From contig DHVS01000001.1 in NCBI GenBank assembly GCA_002412795.1, positions 5,604 through 69,603 on the forward strand: a stretch of DNA of 64,000 nt, in the 5' to 3' direction. Made by a program: the position numbers and the translations under genes. A model generated the notes under the pieces. It worked only from the letters and a program-made list of their open reading frames with translations. It was not told where the DNA came from and made no database searches. Positions 42,849 to 52,211 of the stretch are shown in pieces. Every line of letters starts with the position of its first letter. Within the stretch, counting starts at the first letter, position 1. The stretch comes from a bacterium UBP2_UBA5202. Lineage in GTDB: Bacteria > Edwardsbacteria > AC1 > EtOH8.

Positions 42849-44168
42849 ATGAAAAGAACCGTATCCATAATAATTAGTGTGATACTGGCCCTTGGTGTAT
42901 TGGGCATTACTTCGTGGCTGCTGCTGAAAGACCGGAAGCCTGCAGGCGGAGCCGTTCCTGATGAGCTCAAGACCCGTTCCGAGCTCATTGCCAAGAGCCT
43001 GGCCCGCAGCCTTTCCGACCCGGTGGCCAACGGGGACGACCTTTCGCTGTCCGAACTGATGGCCCAGGCCCAGTCGGATTATCCCGAAGTGTCGCAGATC
43101 CGGGTGGCCAACAGCAGGGGAATTATGGTGGCCGCCTCCGAGGAGGACCTGGTGGGCCAGCCCCTGTCGCTGCCGGGCGGGATCAAAACGCTGGCGGAAG
43201 AGAATCTGCTGTTGCAGCCGGCGGCGGCCGGGCCCAAGGAAAGATCCTACTGGGCAGCGGTTCCCATTCTTTTGGGCAGGGAAAAGATAGGCGGGCTTTA
43301 TCTTTTGACCAGAGGCCAGGCCCAGTCAGCCTCCTCACCGAATCCGGCCATCCCGGTCCCGATAGTGGCCGGACAGGCGGCGGCCCTGATCCTGATCATA
43401 CTGCTGCTGGCGCTTTCGTCCCCCAAGACGATCACTGTGGCCGCCTCGGGCGAAGCCCTGGCCGAGTTTGAGCACAAGAAAAAAGAAATAGAAAAAGACC
43501 TGGAGAACAAGCGCAAGGACCTTAAAAAAGTGGAGGCCGAGGCGGCCGACCATACCCGGTGGCTGGAGATGTTCCGGGGAGAGGAAGCCGACCTGACCAG
43601 CCAGGTGAAGAAGATGCGGCAGGAACGGACCGAGCTGGAGGGCGTGATCGACCAGGGGCGCAAGCAACTGGTGGAGTTCGAGGGCCTGCTCCGGAACAAG
43701 CAGTCCAAGCTGGAGGAGGTCAGCCACCAGCTGACCGCCCGGATCGAAGAGGGCATAGAGCTGGACAAGCGGCTGGTCAGCATCCAGCAGCAGGAGGCCG
43801 AGCTTAACACCCGGATGACCGAGCTCAAGAAGGGCGAAACCAATCTGGCCCAGTGGCTCAAGCAGTCCAAGGCCGAGGTCCAGAACCTGGTGCAGTTCAT
43901 CGCCGAGAAGCGGATAGAGGAAAGCGAACTGGAGCAGACCATTGAAGAGAAGCGGCGCGAGTCGGCCGAGCTGGAGCAGAAGGTGGAGGAAATGCGGGGC
44001 AACATCCAGGAGCTGTCCGATATCAGCGAACAGTGGACCGGCGAGAAGGACCGCCTGTCCCTGGAGATAGGGGAAAAGCAAAAGGACCTGACGGCGGTGA
44101 TGCAGCTGCTGGAAGGCAGCCGGGCCAGGCTGGAAAAACTGCAAAAACAGGAAGCGGCCGCCAAATGA
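42849..44168 (+). CDS. Membrane sensor-like protein with long coiled coil
   Basis: 439 residues: membrane helix (about 5-27), a roughly 115-residue extracytoplasmic domain with the look of a small Cache/PAS-like sensor (SELMAQAQSDYPEVSQIRVA, SYWAAVPILLGREKIGGLYL), a second helix (about 175-195), then about 240 residues of unbroken heptad coiled coil to the end. It resembles the input half of a chemoreceptor but has no methyl-accepting hairpin, HAMP or kinase domain. The stop overlaps the next gene by four bases. Possible role: a sensor or scaffold for the J-like/PilT cluster; unproven. Confidence 0.75.
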   Translation: MKRTVSIIISVILALGVLGITSWLLLKDRKPAGGAVPDELKTRSELIAKSLARSLSDPVANGDDLSLSELMAQAQSDYPEVSQIRVANSRGIMVAASEEDLVGQPLSLPGGIKTLAEENLLLQPAAAGPKERSYWAAVPILLGREKIGGLYLLTRGQAQSASSPNPAIPVPIVAGQAAALILIILLLALSSPKTITVAASGEALAEFEHKKKEIEKDLENKRKDLKKVEAEAADHTRWLEMFRGEEADLTSQVKKMRQERTELEGVIDQGRKQLVEFEGLLRNKQSKLEEVSHQLTARIEEGIELDKRLVSIQQQEAELNTRMTELKKGETNLAQWLKQSKAEVQNLVQFIAEKRIEESELEQTIEEKRRESAELEQKVEEMRGNIQELSDISEQWTGEKDRLSLEIGEKQKDLTAVMQLLEGSRARLEKLQKQEAAAK

Positions 44169-45787
44169 GCAACTACTACGAAATCCTGGGAGTAAGCCGC
44201 GGGGCCGAGGCAGCGGAGATATCCCAGACCTACCGCCGCCTGCTACAGGACCAGTATCAGCAAATGGGCAGGGAGGCCGACCTTTCGTTGTTAAGCCAGG
44301 CCCATAAAACCCTTACCAATCCCGGCAAGCGCCGGGACTATGACGCCATGCTGGACCTCCTGTCCGGGCAGTTCAGCGTGGAAAACCTGGAAAAACCAAG
44401 CAAAGCAGAGAAGGCCTATTTAGACGGACTCAAGGCCTTCGATCTCCAGAATTATCAGGAGGCGGTGCAGTATTTTGCCCGGGCCGCCCGGCTGGATCCC
44501 AAGCAGGGCCACTTTTTCAGCCAGTGGGGACTGTCCATCGGAATGTTTCCGGGCCGGCTGCCCGAGGCCGAGCTTTACTGCAAAAAGGCCATCGAGCTGG
44601 ATCCCGACAATCCGGTGTTCTATTTCAACCTGGGGTTCCTGTACCAGCGCCACAATTTAAGCGAGCCCGCCCAGCAGTCTTTCAGCAAGGCCCAGGAGGC
44701 CCAGCAGGTGAGGCAGGCCAAGCACTCGGCCCAGCAGACGGCCGCCATCTCCGCCGAATGGAGAGGGGACGCCGGCAGCCTGCTGAAGGAGCTGGATTCC
44801 ATAGAAGAGACCATGGCCCTGCCGGGCGAGGAACAACCCGGAGTAATTGCCCTGCCCCAGGCCGAAGAACCGGTCCCGGAAAAAAAGGAAAAACAACAAA
44901 TGGCCCCTGTCCCGGAAGCGGCGCCAGAGCTGACTTCGGCCGCGCCAGAGGAGACTTCCGATCATTCTGGAATAGACGACCTGTTGAGCGAACTGGATTC
45001 CCTGGAGTCCAGCATGGAAAAGGTGGAGACTTACCACAATGGCCAAACCGAAGTTTCTGACGAACCGGAAACATCCCCGTTGGAGATAGTCACGGCCAAG
45101 GATGAACTTATTGCACAAATTCCATCCGGCGAACCGCAGCCATCATCGGAAGGCCGGAACGATATTCCCCCGTTGGAGATCGTCACCGTCAAGGATGAAC
45201 TGGTCGCTGATCTGCCGCCCGGGGACGGGCAACAGTCTCCGGACAGCCAGGCCGGGGAATCCAGACTGGAGATCGTTACCGTACAGGAAGAGCTGGTTTC
45301 ACAGGAATCGGCGGCAGTTGACCAGGCCGCTGGATCAAAGCCCGATACCGAATCCATTGATGAATCAACCCTGGATCTTTTAAAGGAACTGGATTCCATA
45401 GAATCCATGGTGGCGGGGATAGAGCAGGCCGGAGCGGAAGTTCCACCGGAGAACATTCAGGACATATCCCCGCAACCAGAGGTTTCTCCTTTGTCCGGAC
45501 TTCCGGTTGCTTCAGACAACGATGCTCCCGGGTCCAGCGCCAAGGAAATGGAGGACGAGGCCCTAAAGTTACTGCGGGAGCTGGACGTTCCATTGGATGA
45601 CCAAAGCCCGGAACCGGTAACGGTTCCCGGGGAAGGGTCGAAGCTGGACGGAAATATACCCGAACCCGATACCGAGGCCATCAAGAAAAAAATGGAGAGG
45701 CTGAACCAGATGGAGGAGCAGATGATGGAGGAACTGCAGAAGCTTAAGGCAGAGCGGGAGCAGTTGAAGGCCGATCTAAAGGTCTGA
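44165..45787 (+). CDS. J-domain-like TPR protein without HPD, with linear-motif repeats
   Basis: 540 residues from ATG 44165 (ATGA overlap with the receptor gene). N-terminus NYYEILGVSRGAEAAEISQ to KRRDYDAML (about 3-65) is a DnaJ-type domain, but the HPD tripeptide between helices II and III is absent (QDQYQQMGREADLS instead), so Hsp70 stimulation is unlikely. TPR units follow (about 85-185). The long acidic Pro-rich remainder has LEIVT-x-x-(D/E)EL repeats at about 305, 336 and 368 and LLxELDS(I/L)E repeats at about 205, 273, 405 and 468. A coiled coil ends the protein. Such domains occur as membrane-complex adaptors. Function unknown. Confidence 0.78.
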   Translation: MSNYYEILGVSRGAEAAEISQTYRRLLQDQYQQMGREADLSLLSQAHKTLTNPGKRRDYDAMLDLLSGQFSVENLEKPSKAEKAYLDGLKAFDLQNYQEAVQYFARAARLDPKQGHFFSQWGLSIGMFPGRLPEAELYCKKAIELDPDNPVFYFNLGFLYQRHNLSEPAQQSFSKAQEAQQVRQAKHSAQQTAAISAEWRGDAGSLLKELDSIEETMALPGEEQPGVIALPQAEEPVPEKKEKQQMAPVPEAAPELTSAAPEETSDHSGIDDLLSELDSLESSMEKVETYHNGQTEVSDEPETSPLEIVTAKDELIAQIPSGEPQPSSEGRNDIPPLEIVTVKDELVADLPPGDGQQSPDSQAGESRLEIVTVQEELVSQESAAVDQAAGSKPDTESIDESTLDLLKELDSIESMVAGIEQAGAEVPPENIQDISPQPEVSPLSGLPVASDNDAPGSSAKEMEDEALKLLRELDVPLDDQSPEPVTVPGEGSKLDGNIPEPDTEAIKKKMERLNQMEEQMMEELQKLKAEREQLKADLKV

Positions 45788-45830
45788 CAGAGATGAAAAC
45801 AGGACAGTTTTAAACCAGCGTCAATAAATA

Positions 45831-45869
45831 AAATCCGGCGCCCCGAAATATCGGGCCGCCGGATTTTTC
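45831..45869. terminator. Bidirectional terminator between convergent genes
   Basis: AAATCCGGCGcCCCGA, loop aata, TCGGGcCGCCGGATTTTT: serves the J-like protein gene (plus) and the PilT-like gene (minus). Confidence 0.9.
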
Positions 45870-45889
45870 AATAAAACCAGAGGCAGGAC

Positions 45890-46954
45890 CTATGACTGCT
45901 GGGACCTCATGATCATCTGGAGGTTGTCGGGGTCGGGGGACTTGCTGAGGGCCTCGTCCAGGGTAATCACCTTGCGCTTGAACAGCGAGGCCAGCGACAT
46001 GTTCAGGGTGCACATGCCCTGCTTGATGCTGGTCTGGATCAGGCTCTGCAGCTGGTAGGTCTTGCCCTCCCGGATCAGGTTGCGCACCGCTCCGGTGCCG
46101 GTCATTATCTCGTGGACCGCCACCCGGCCCTGGCCGTCGGCCCTTTTCACCAGGATCTGGGAGATCACCGCCACGAAGTTCACCGCCACCTGCATCCGGA
46201 TCTGCTCCTGCTGGAACAGCGGGAAAACGTCGATGATCCGGTCGATGGTCTGGACGGCGTCGGTGGTGTGGAGGGTGGCCAGCACCAGGTGGCCGGTCTC
46301 GGCCGCGGTGATGGCCAGCTGGATGGTCTCCAGGTCGCGCATCTCGCCGATCAGGATGCAGTCCGGGTCCTGGCGCAGCACGTATTTCAGGGCGTCGGCA
46401 AAGGTCAGGGTGTCCCGGCCCAGCTCCCGCTGGTTGACGATGGCCTTCTTGTCGGCATGGACGAACTCCACCGGGTCCTCCACCGTCATGATGTGGCAGG
46501 CCTCATTGGCGTTGCGGTAGTCGATCATCGAAGCCTGGGTGGTGGACTTGCCGCAGCCGGCCGGGCCGGTGACCAGCACCAGTCCCCGGGGCCTCATCGA
46601 GGCCTCTTTCATGATGGCCGGGAATCCCAGCTCGTCCAGCGAGGGGATCCTTTCGGGCACCAGCCGGAAGACCATCCCCAAGGAGCTGCGCTGCAGGAAC
46701 AGGTTGACCCGGAACCGGCCGGTGCCGGCCTGGGTGTAGGCAAAATCCAGCTCCAGGTCCTGGGTGAACTTCTGCCACTGGGCCGGGGTCAGCACCGAAC
46801 CCACGAAACGCTTGACATCATCGGGGGTCAGGGCCGGAAACTGGCTGGGCATCAGGTCGCCGTTGATCCGCAGCAACGGAGCGCTGCCGACCTTAAGGTG
46901 AAGGTCCGAAGCCCCCTGCTGGGCCATGTGCTGCAATAACTGGAGTATTTCCAT
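45890..46954 (-). CDS. PilT/PilU-type type IV pilus ATPase
   Basis: 354 residues of the secretion-ATPase superfamily. ASDLHLKVGSAPLLRING at the N-terminus, Walker A GPAGCGKSTT (Gly-Pro-Ala instead of the usual Gly-Pro-Thr), Asp box VEDPVEFVH, Walker B ILIGEMRDLETI with catalytic Glu, and His box TGHLVLATLHTTDA. The AIRNLIREGK-like loop of PilT reads AVRNLIREGKTYQL. PilT-type proteins power pilus retraction. This copy diverges more from PilT than the upstream one and may be the PilU-like accessory. It lies 72 bases downstream of the other pilT gene in one operon. Confidence 0.9.
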   Translation of the reverse strand: MEILQLLQHMAQQGASDLHLKVGSAPLLRINGDLMPSQFPALTPDDVKRFVGSVLTPAQWQKFTQDLELDFAYTQAGTGRFRVNLFLQRSSLGMVFRLVPERIPSLDELGFPAIMKEASMRPRGLVLVTGPAGCGKSTTQASMIDYRNANEACHIMTVEDPVEFVHADKKAIVNQRELGRDTLTFADALKYVLRQDPDCILIGEMRDLETIQLAITAAETGHLVLATLHTTDAVQTIDRIIDVFPLFQQEQIRMQVAVNFVAVISQILVKRADGQGRVAVHEIMTGTGAVRNLIREGKTYQLQSLIQTSIKQGMCTLNMSLASLFKRKVITLDEALSKSPDPDNLQMIMRSQQS

Positions 46955-47026
46955 TTTACTTCAAGCGGGGTGGATGAATGTTCCGTCAATAGTGAATCAA
47001 AACAGCAGGCCGCTTCCCGGGAAAGA

Positions 47027-48088
47027 TCAGACCTTCATGATCATCCGTTCAAATTCTATGGGATTGGAGGACTTGGCCATGGCGTCCTCCATTGTCACCT
47101 GTCCTTTCAGGAAATAGTCCTTTAAGCAGGAATCCAATGTGACCATCCCGTATTTGCCGCCGCTCTGGATGGCGCTGTAGATCTGGTGGGTCTTGCCTTC
47201 CCGGATGATGGCCCGGAGGGCCGGGGTGCAGATCAGCACCTCGTAGCCCACCATCCGCCCCTTGCCGTCGGTGCGTGGCAGCAGGGTCTGGGAGAAGATG
47301 GCCTGGAGGGTGGTGGAAAGCTGCAGCCTCACCTGCTGCTGCTGGGCCGGGGGAAAGACGTCGATGATCCGGTCCACGGTCTGGGCGGCGTCGGCGGTGT
47401 GGAGGGTGGCCATCACCAGGTGTCCGGTCTCGGCCGCGGTGATGGCCAGGCTGATGGTCTCCAGGTCGCGCATCTCGCCCACCAGGATGATATCCGGGTT
47501 CTGGCGCATCACGTGCTTAAGGGCCCCGGCAAAGCTGTGGGTGTCTATCCCCACCTCGCGCTGGTTGACGCAGGCCTTCTTGTCCCGGTGCAGGAACTCG
47601 ATGGGGTCTTCGATGGTGATGATATGGCAGGAACGGCTCTCGTTGATGAAGTCGATCATGGCGGCCAGGCTGGTGGATTTGCCCGAGCCGGTGGGACCGG
47701 TGACCAGCACCAGGCCCCGGGGCAGCATGGAGACCTTTTTCATTATCTGGGGAAGGGCCAGTTCGTCGATGGTCTTGACCAGAAGGGGGATGACCCGAAG
47801 CACCGCCCCCACGGCGTTCTTCTGTTTAAAGACATTGACCCGGAAGCGGGAGACGCCGGGAATGGAGTAAGACAGGTCCATCTGGTGGGTCTGCTCGAAT
47901 TTCTGGCGCCGTTCCTCGTTCAATATCTCGTACAGCAGCATCTTGGTGTCGTCGGCCGTCATCACCGGCAGGCTGGTGCGCACCAGCTGCCCGTGGATCC
48001 TGTAAATGGGCGGCTCGCCGTATTTGATGTGCAGATCCGATCCCTGCTGGCTGACCAGCATTCTTAGCAGTTCGTCAATTTTGGCCAT
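47027..48088 (-). CDS. pilT: Type IV pilus retraction ATPase PilT
   Basis: 353 residues. GSDLHIKYGEPPIYRIHGQL, Walker A GPTGSGKSTSLAAMID, Asp box IEDPIEFLHRDKKACVNQREVG, Walker B ILVGEMRDLETISLA and His box TGHLVMATLHTADAAQTVDR are complete; the C-terminal ALRAIIREGKTHQIYSAIQ is the PilT AIRNLIREGK-type motif. It drives pilus depolymerisation for twitching motility. It is the first gene of the minus-strand pair. No pilin or assembly genes lie in the window. Confidence 0.93.
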   Translation of the reverse strand: MAKIDELLRMLVSQQGSDLHIKYGEPPIYRIHGQLVRTSLPVMTADDTKMLLYEILNEERRQKFEQTHQMDLSYSIPGVSRFRVNVFKQKNAVGAVLRVIPLLVKTIDELALPQIMKKVSMLPRGLVLVTGPTGSGKSTSLAAMIDFINESRSCHIITIEDPIEFLHRDKKACVNQREVGIDTHSFAGALKHVMRQNPDIILVGEMRDLETISLAITAAETGHLVMATLHTADAAQTVDRIIDVFPPAQQQQVRLQLSTTLQAIFSQTLLPRTDGKGRMVGYEVLICTPALRAIIREGKTHQIYSAIQSGGKYGMVTLDSCLKDYFLKGQVTMEDAMAKSSNPIEFERMIMKV

Positions 48089-48371
48089 GACAATTAAAAG
48101 TAATAAATGAGAGCGTGATATTTAAGGGCTGATCGCCGTTTCTTAAACTTCCTGACGGCATAAACCAATAGTTTAACAAAAGCAGGCTTTTAAAGTCAAG
48201 GATAATAATCAAAAATAAATAAAAGGGAAGCGGACAAATAGGAAATGGGAAGTGAAGCGAACAGCAAAAGTTCCTATTTCCCATTTATTTAAAAGGGACT
48301 TCCTATTTGTTTTCGCAAACTGCATAAAAAATCATTGACTTTTAACAAATATTTGATATAGTTAAAGGCTA
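48089..48371 (+). other. Divergent intergenic region with inverted repeat
   Basis: 283 bases between divergent pilT and HD-GYP genes. It contains CAAATAGGAAATGGGAAGT near 48234 and TTCCTATTTCCCATTT / ACTTCCTATTTG near 48271-48311, an imperfect inverted repeat with dispersed-repeat character, then the promoter at 48335. No gene seen. Confidence 0.5.
48335..48362 (+). promoter_or_regulatory. Predicted promoter of the HD-GYP operon
   Basis: TTGACT (48335-48340), 16 bases, TATAGT (48357-48362). The ATG at 48372 lies only nine bases after the -10 box, so the message is probably leaderless or nearly so. Confidence 0.6.
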
Positions 48372-49676
48372 ATGAGCCTTAGAGACGGGATAATCGTTCT
48401 GCCTTCGGAACATCTGGAGGCAGTTATAAAAATAGCCGCCGAGAGCCTGGAGTGCCAAGCGGATTTTTTCCCTTTGGAACAAGACATTTTTTCCAGCCGG
48501 GACGATCCGGGCGAAGCCCTGCTTCTGCCGGAATTCCGCCGGAAACTTCAGCTAAAAGGCCCGAAGAACAAGGTGGGGAAGGTCCTGGAGACCGCCAAGA
48601 AACTGGCCAAAGAGATCAGCGCCAAGGAACAGGAGTCGTTTTCCCTGACCCAGGAGATAACCGAACGCTACGAGCAGCTGGCCACCCTTTTCGAGATGAG
48701 CGAAAAGCTGGGGATGGCCGGGGACAACCCCTCCCGGGTGGCCGCCATCCTGGACACCGCCGCCACCGCGGTCTCGGCCAGCTGCGGCTGCCTGCTAATG
48801 CTGGACGGGGACTGCCGCTTCGTCAACCGGGGGGAGAGGGAGATGGACCGGGAGGCTGTCAGCGCTTTGGCCCGCCGGGCAGCTGAGCGGAACCATCCGG
48901 AGGTGGACGAAAAAAAATACATAGCCCTGCCTCTGTCCGTCAGCGAGAACCTGCCCATAGGGGCCCTGGCCCTGGGACCCAGGACCGAGGGGATCTACCG
49001 CTCCGGGGATGTCAAGATGCTGGTGACGCTCGCCTCCTACGCCGCCCTGCTGCTGGAGAGCGGACGGCTCTATGAAGGGCTGGAGACCCTCTTCTTCTCC
49101 ACCATCAAAAGCATGGTGGAGGCCATCGACGCCAAGGACCCCAGCACCCGGGGCCATTCCGAGCGGGTCCGCCGCTATTCCTCCCTGATGGCCCAGAAAA
49201 TGGGAATGAGCATCCAGGACCAGAAGATGCTGGAGCTGGCCGCCCTGCTGCACGACCTGGGCAAGATCGGCCTGCCAGATTCCATTCTGAACAACGTCAA
49301 AAGCCGGCTGACCGAAGAGCAGTGGCAGCTGGTGAAGCAGCATCCCGAGATCGGTGTCTCGATCCTGACCCACGTGGCCCAGCTGAAGAATATACTGCCG
49401 GCCATCGGGCAGCATCACGAGCGTTACGACGGCAGCGGGTACCCTACCGGGATCAAGGGCCAGGACATCTCGCTGTTCGCCCGGATCATATCCGTGGCCG
49501 ACGCCTACGACGCCATGACCACCCAGCGCAGCTACCGGCCCACTTTCGATTCCAGACAGGCCCTGGCCGAACTCAGGGACAATTCCGGCAACCAGTTCGA
49601 CCCGATGGCGGTGGAGCTTTTTCTGCAGAGTTTTTCCGGCGCCGACAACCAAACAACAGGCCATGAACGAAAATAA
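48372..49676 (+). CDS. GAF and HD-GYP domain protein (cyclic-di-GMP phosphodiesterase type)
   Basis: 434 residues: a short N-terminal region with a coiled coil (about 70-110), a GAF-like sensor (about 115-235), and a complete HD-GYP domain (about 245-425). The catalytic signatures are GHSERVRRYS, LLHDLGKIGLPD (HD) and HHERYDGSGYP (the GYP motif). These hydrolyse cyclic di-GMP. Its gene overlaps the next kinase gene by 14 bases, so sensor kinase and phosphodiesterase are co-expressed. Confidence 0.93.
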   Translation: MSLRDGIIVLPSEHLEAVIKIAAESLECQADFFPLEQDIFSSRDDPGEALLLPEFRRKLQLKGPKNKVGKVLETAKKLAKEISAKEQESFSLTQEITERYEQLATLFEMSEKLGMAGDNPSRVAAILDTAATAVSASCGCLLMLDGDCRFVNRGEREMDREAVSALARRAAERNHPEVDEKKYIALPLSVSENLPIGALALGPRTEGIYRSGDVKMLVTLASYAALLLESGRLYEGLETLFFSTIKSMVEAIDAKDPSTRGHSERVRRYSSLMAQKMGMSIQDQKMLELAALLHDLGKIGLPDSILNNVKSRLTEEQWQLVKQHPEIGVSILTHVAQLKNILPAIGQHHERYDGSGYPTGIKGQDISLFARIISVADAYDAMTTQRSYRPTFDSRQALAELRDNSGNQFDPMAVELFLQSFSGADNQTTGHERK

Positions 49677-52158
49677 CGAAATAAACATCCAGGCCCCCGC
49701 GGCCTCCGTTGACAGTCATCCGGCCCCTTCGGCCGGAGAGGCCGGGGAGCTTTTCGGTTTGATGACGCCCGGACTTTTGGAGTGGCTGCCGCAGCCGGCG
49801 GTGCTGACCGACCGGGAGTGCCGGATAATAATGCACAACCAAAAGGCCAGGGAGCTGGTGCTGGGCAGGGGCCTGGCCTGGGATGATCTGGAACTTGAGC
49901 CCGAAGACCTGGCCTGGATCAAAAGTAACTTGCTGACCTATGTCCAAAAGCCTGGGATCACGGCCGAAAAAAAAATCACCTTCAAGGACCGGCTGTGGAA
50001 CCTGGGACTGGTTCCGTTGTATCACCAGAATGTTTTTCTGGGAGCTTTGCTGGCCTTTGCCGACCAGGCCGAGGAGGTGGCCGGTCAGTTCAAGAAACTG
50101 ATGGACCTGCTGATAGCCACCCAGGACGAAAAGGCGGTGGCCGAGTTCCTGCTGAAGACTCTGAAAAAGAGCCTGGGGTTTGACAAGGGAATGCTGGCGG
50201 TGCTGGAACGAAGCGGAAGTTACAGGATCCTGGCCGGCCAGGGGCTGGAGGACGAAGCCCAAAGGGAAGAGTTCCTGCCAAAGAGCCCCATACTGGAAGC
50301 CTGCTATAAGGAAGGACGGCCGATGGCGGTTTCCGGAACCGCCGAAAATCTGGAACAGTCCCTTGGCGCCAAACTGCTGAAGGTGGCCGGAGCCAGAGCC
50401 GGTTCCGTTCTGATAGTCCCTTTGATGCGGGCCCAGCAGGCCCTGGGCTTCCTGCTGCTCCATAAATCCGGCCCGGCCTTCGGCAACGGGCACCTGACCC
50501 TGCTGACCGAACTTTCCGAGATCTTCGTGAAGATACTGGACGAAGCCCGGATGGCCCAGAAATTCGAAAGCGAGAACCAGCTCCGCAACAAGCTTTACGA
50601 GATAGGGTTTGCCGCCGGCTCGGTGCTGCAGCTGGGAAGCCTGCTAAGCCTGATGATCAGGACCATCGCCAAGGAGCTCAAGGCCGAGGAGGTCAGCCTT
50701 TACTTCTTTGACGAGATCTCCGGGCAATGGACCGGGAAATCCATGGTGGCCCCCAACGAGGGCCAGGGCTTTTTGGCCCTGATCAAAAGCTCGGGGGTCA
50801 AACTGGAGCACATCCGGCTGATGGAGATGAAGGATGTCACCGCCCAGGTGGTGGCCCGGGGCCAGCCGGAGATCATCGGCGACCTGTCCCGCGATTCCCG
50901 GTTCATCCAGCCCTCGCCCCGGACCCCGTTCAAGTCGGGCCTGTGGCATCCCCTGAAGATCAAGGACAAGAGCATCGGGGCCTTGATGGCCCTCAGCCGG
51001 CAGCCGGGATATTTCGGCGCTATGGACCAGGCCCTGATGGATGAGATCACCCCGCTGATCACCTTTGCCCTGCGCAGCGCCATGCTGTACGAAGAGATCC
51101 GCCGGGAGGGCGGCAGGCTGGGTTCCATCATCAACTCCATGCCCGAAGGGCTGCTGATGGTGGACAAGGATTTCCGGGTTATAATCAGCAATGACAGCTA
51201 CGAAAAACTCTGGAGCCTGGGCATAAGGATAAAGCCGGGGATGGAATTCCACAAGGCCATCCTGCCTTTGCTGGGGGAACAGCTCCGGGACCAGAAGCCG
51301 CTGCTGGAATTCCTGCAGCAGTGCGCCGGCAACACCGCCATCCGCCAGGAGTCGGTGGAACTGGAGCTCAACAGCGGCTCATTCCTGAAGATCGTCTCCT
51401 TCCCGGTGGACGACGCCGAAGGCCCCGGCAACGGGCTGGTGCTGCTGCACCAGGATGTGACGGTGGAACACCAGATTGCCGAGACCCGGCAGGAGTTCGT
51501 GGGGATGCTTTCCCACGATATGCGCAACCCCCTTTCGGCCATCATCGCCACCCTGGAGCTTTCCCTGGACGGCAGCCTGGGCGGTCTCAACGACAATCAG
51601 CAGCAGTTCCTGGGCAGCGCCATGAACGACAGCCGCCGGATGCTGGAGATGCTCAACGATCTGCTGGACGGTTATAAATACGAAGCGGTGGAGCTGAAAC
51701 TGGAAAAGACCCAGTTCGACATCACCCAGCTGATCTCCAAACTGGTGTCCGACTTTTCCGCCCTGGCCAAGGAGCGCCGGATAGAATTGTTCCAGGATAC
51801 CCCCTTAAGCCTGACGGTGACGGCGGATGAGGGCAAGCTGATCCGGGTGATATCCAACCTGCTGACCAACGCCTTGAAATTCACCCCCAAGGAAGGGCGG
51901 ATAATAGTTTCGGCGGCCGATAAAAAACAGTTTGTTCAGATCTCCGTTCAGGACACCGGCGAGGGAATCTCGCCGGATGAGCTGGAAAAAGTATTTCAGA
52001 AGTTTTACCAGGTGGAAAAACGCAAGCTGGGCCGCAAAACCGGGACCGGACTGGGCCTGCCTCTCTGCCGTAAATTAGTGGACGCCCACGGCGGCAAGAT
52101 CTGGGTGGAGAGCCGGCAGGGACAGGGCAGCAAATTCATCTTCACCCTTCCCAAATGA
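49663..52158 (+). CDS. Soluble multi-sensor histidine kinase (PAS-GAF-GAF-PAS)
   Basis: 831 residues with no membrane helix. PAS-like (about 35-130), GAF (about 150-295), second GAF (about 310-460), PAS (about 480-595), HisKA with FVGMLSHDMRNPLSAII (phospho-accepting His near 615) and HATPase_c (NLLTNALKFTP, QDTGEGISPDEL, GTGLGLPLCRKL). It should sense cytoplasmic signals and pass phosphate to a receiver, most likely the stand-alone receiver encoded 54 bases downstream. Nothing in the catalytic motifs is missing. Confidence 0.92.
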   Translation: MNENNEINIQAPAASVDSHPAPSAGEAGELFGLMTPGLLEWLPQPAVLTDRECRIIMHNQKARELVLGRGLAWDDLELEPEDLAWIKSNLLTYVQKPGITAEKKITFKDRLWNLGLVPLYHQNVFLGALLAFADQAEEVAGQFKKLMDLLIATQDEKAVAEFLLKTLKKSLGFDKGMLAVLERSGSYRILAGQGLEDEAQREEFLPKSPILEACYKEGRPMAVSGTAENLEQSLGAKLLKVAGARAGSVLIVPLMRAQQALGFLLLHKSGPAFGNGHLTLLTELSEIFVKILDEARMAQKFESENQLRNKLYEIGFAAGSVLQLGSLLSLMIRTIAKELKAEEVSLYFFDEISGQWTGKSMVAPNEGQGFLALIKSSGVKLEHIRLMEMKDVTAQVVARGQPEIIGDLSRDSRFIQPSPRTPFKSGLWHPLKIKDKSIGALMALSRQPGYFGAMDQALMDEITPLITFALRSAMLYEEIRREGGRLGSIINSMPEGLLMVDKDFRVIISNDSYEKLWSLGIRIKPGMEFHKAILPLLGEQLRDQKPLLEFLQQCAGNTAIRQESVELELNSGSFLKIVSFPVDDAEGPGNGLVLLHQDVTVEHQIAETRQEFVGMLSHDMRNPLSAIIATLELSLDGSLGGLNDNQQQFLGSAMNDSRRMLEMLNDLLDGYKYEAVELKLEKTQFDITQLISKLVSDFSALAKERRIELFQDTPLSLTVTADEGKLIRVISNLLTNALKFTPKEGRIIVSAADKKQFVQISVQDTGEGISPDELEKVFQKFYQVEKRKLGRKTGTGLGLPLCRKLVDAHGGKIWVESRQGQGSKFIFTLPK

Positions 52159-52211
52159 ACCATCCCCGGATCCATGAATAATTCAAACCTTTTTTAATGA
52201 GGTGTTTTCGT

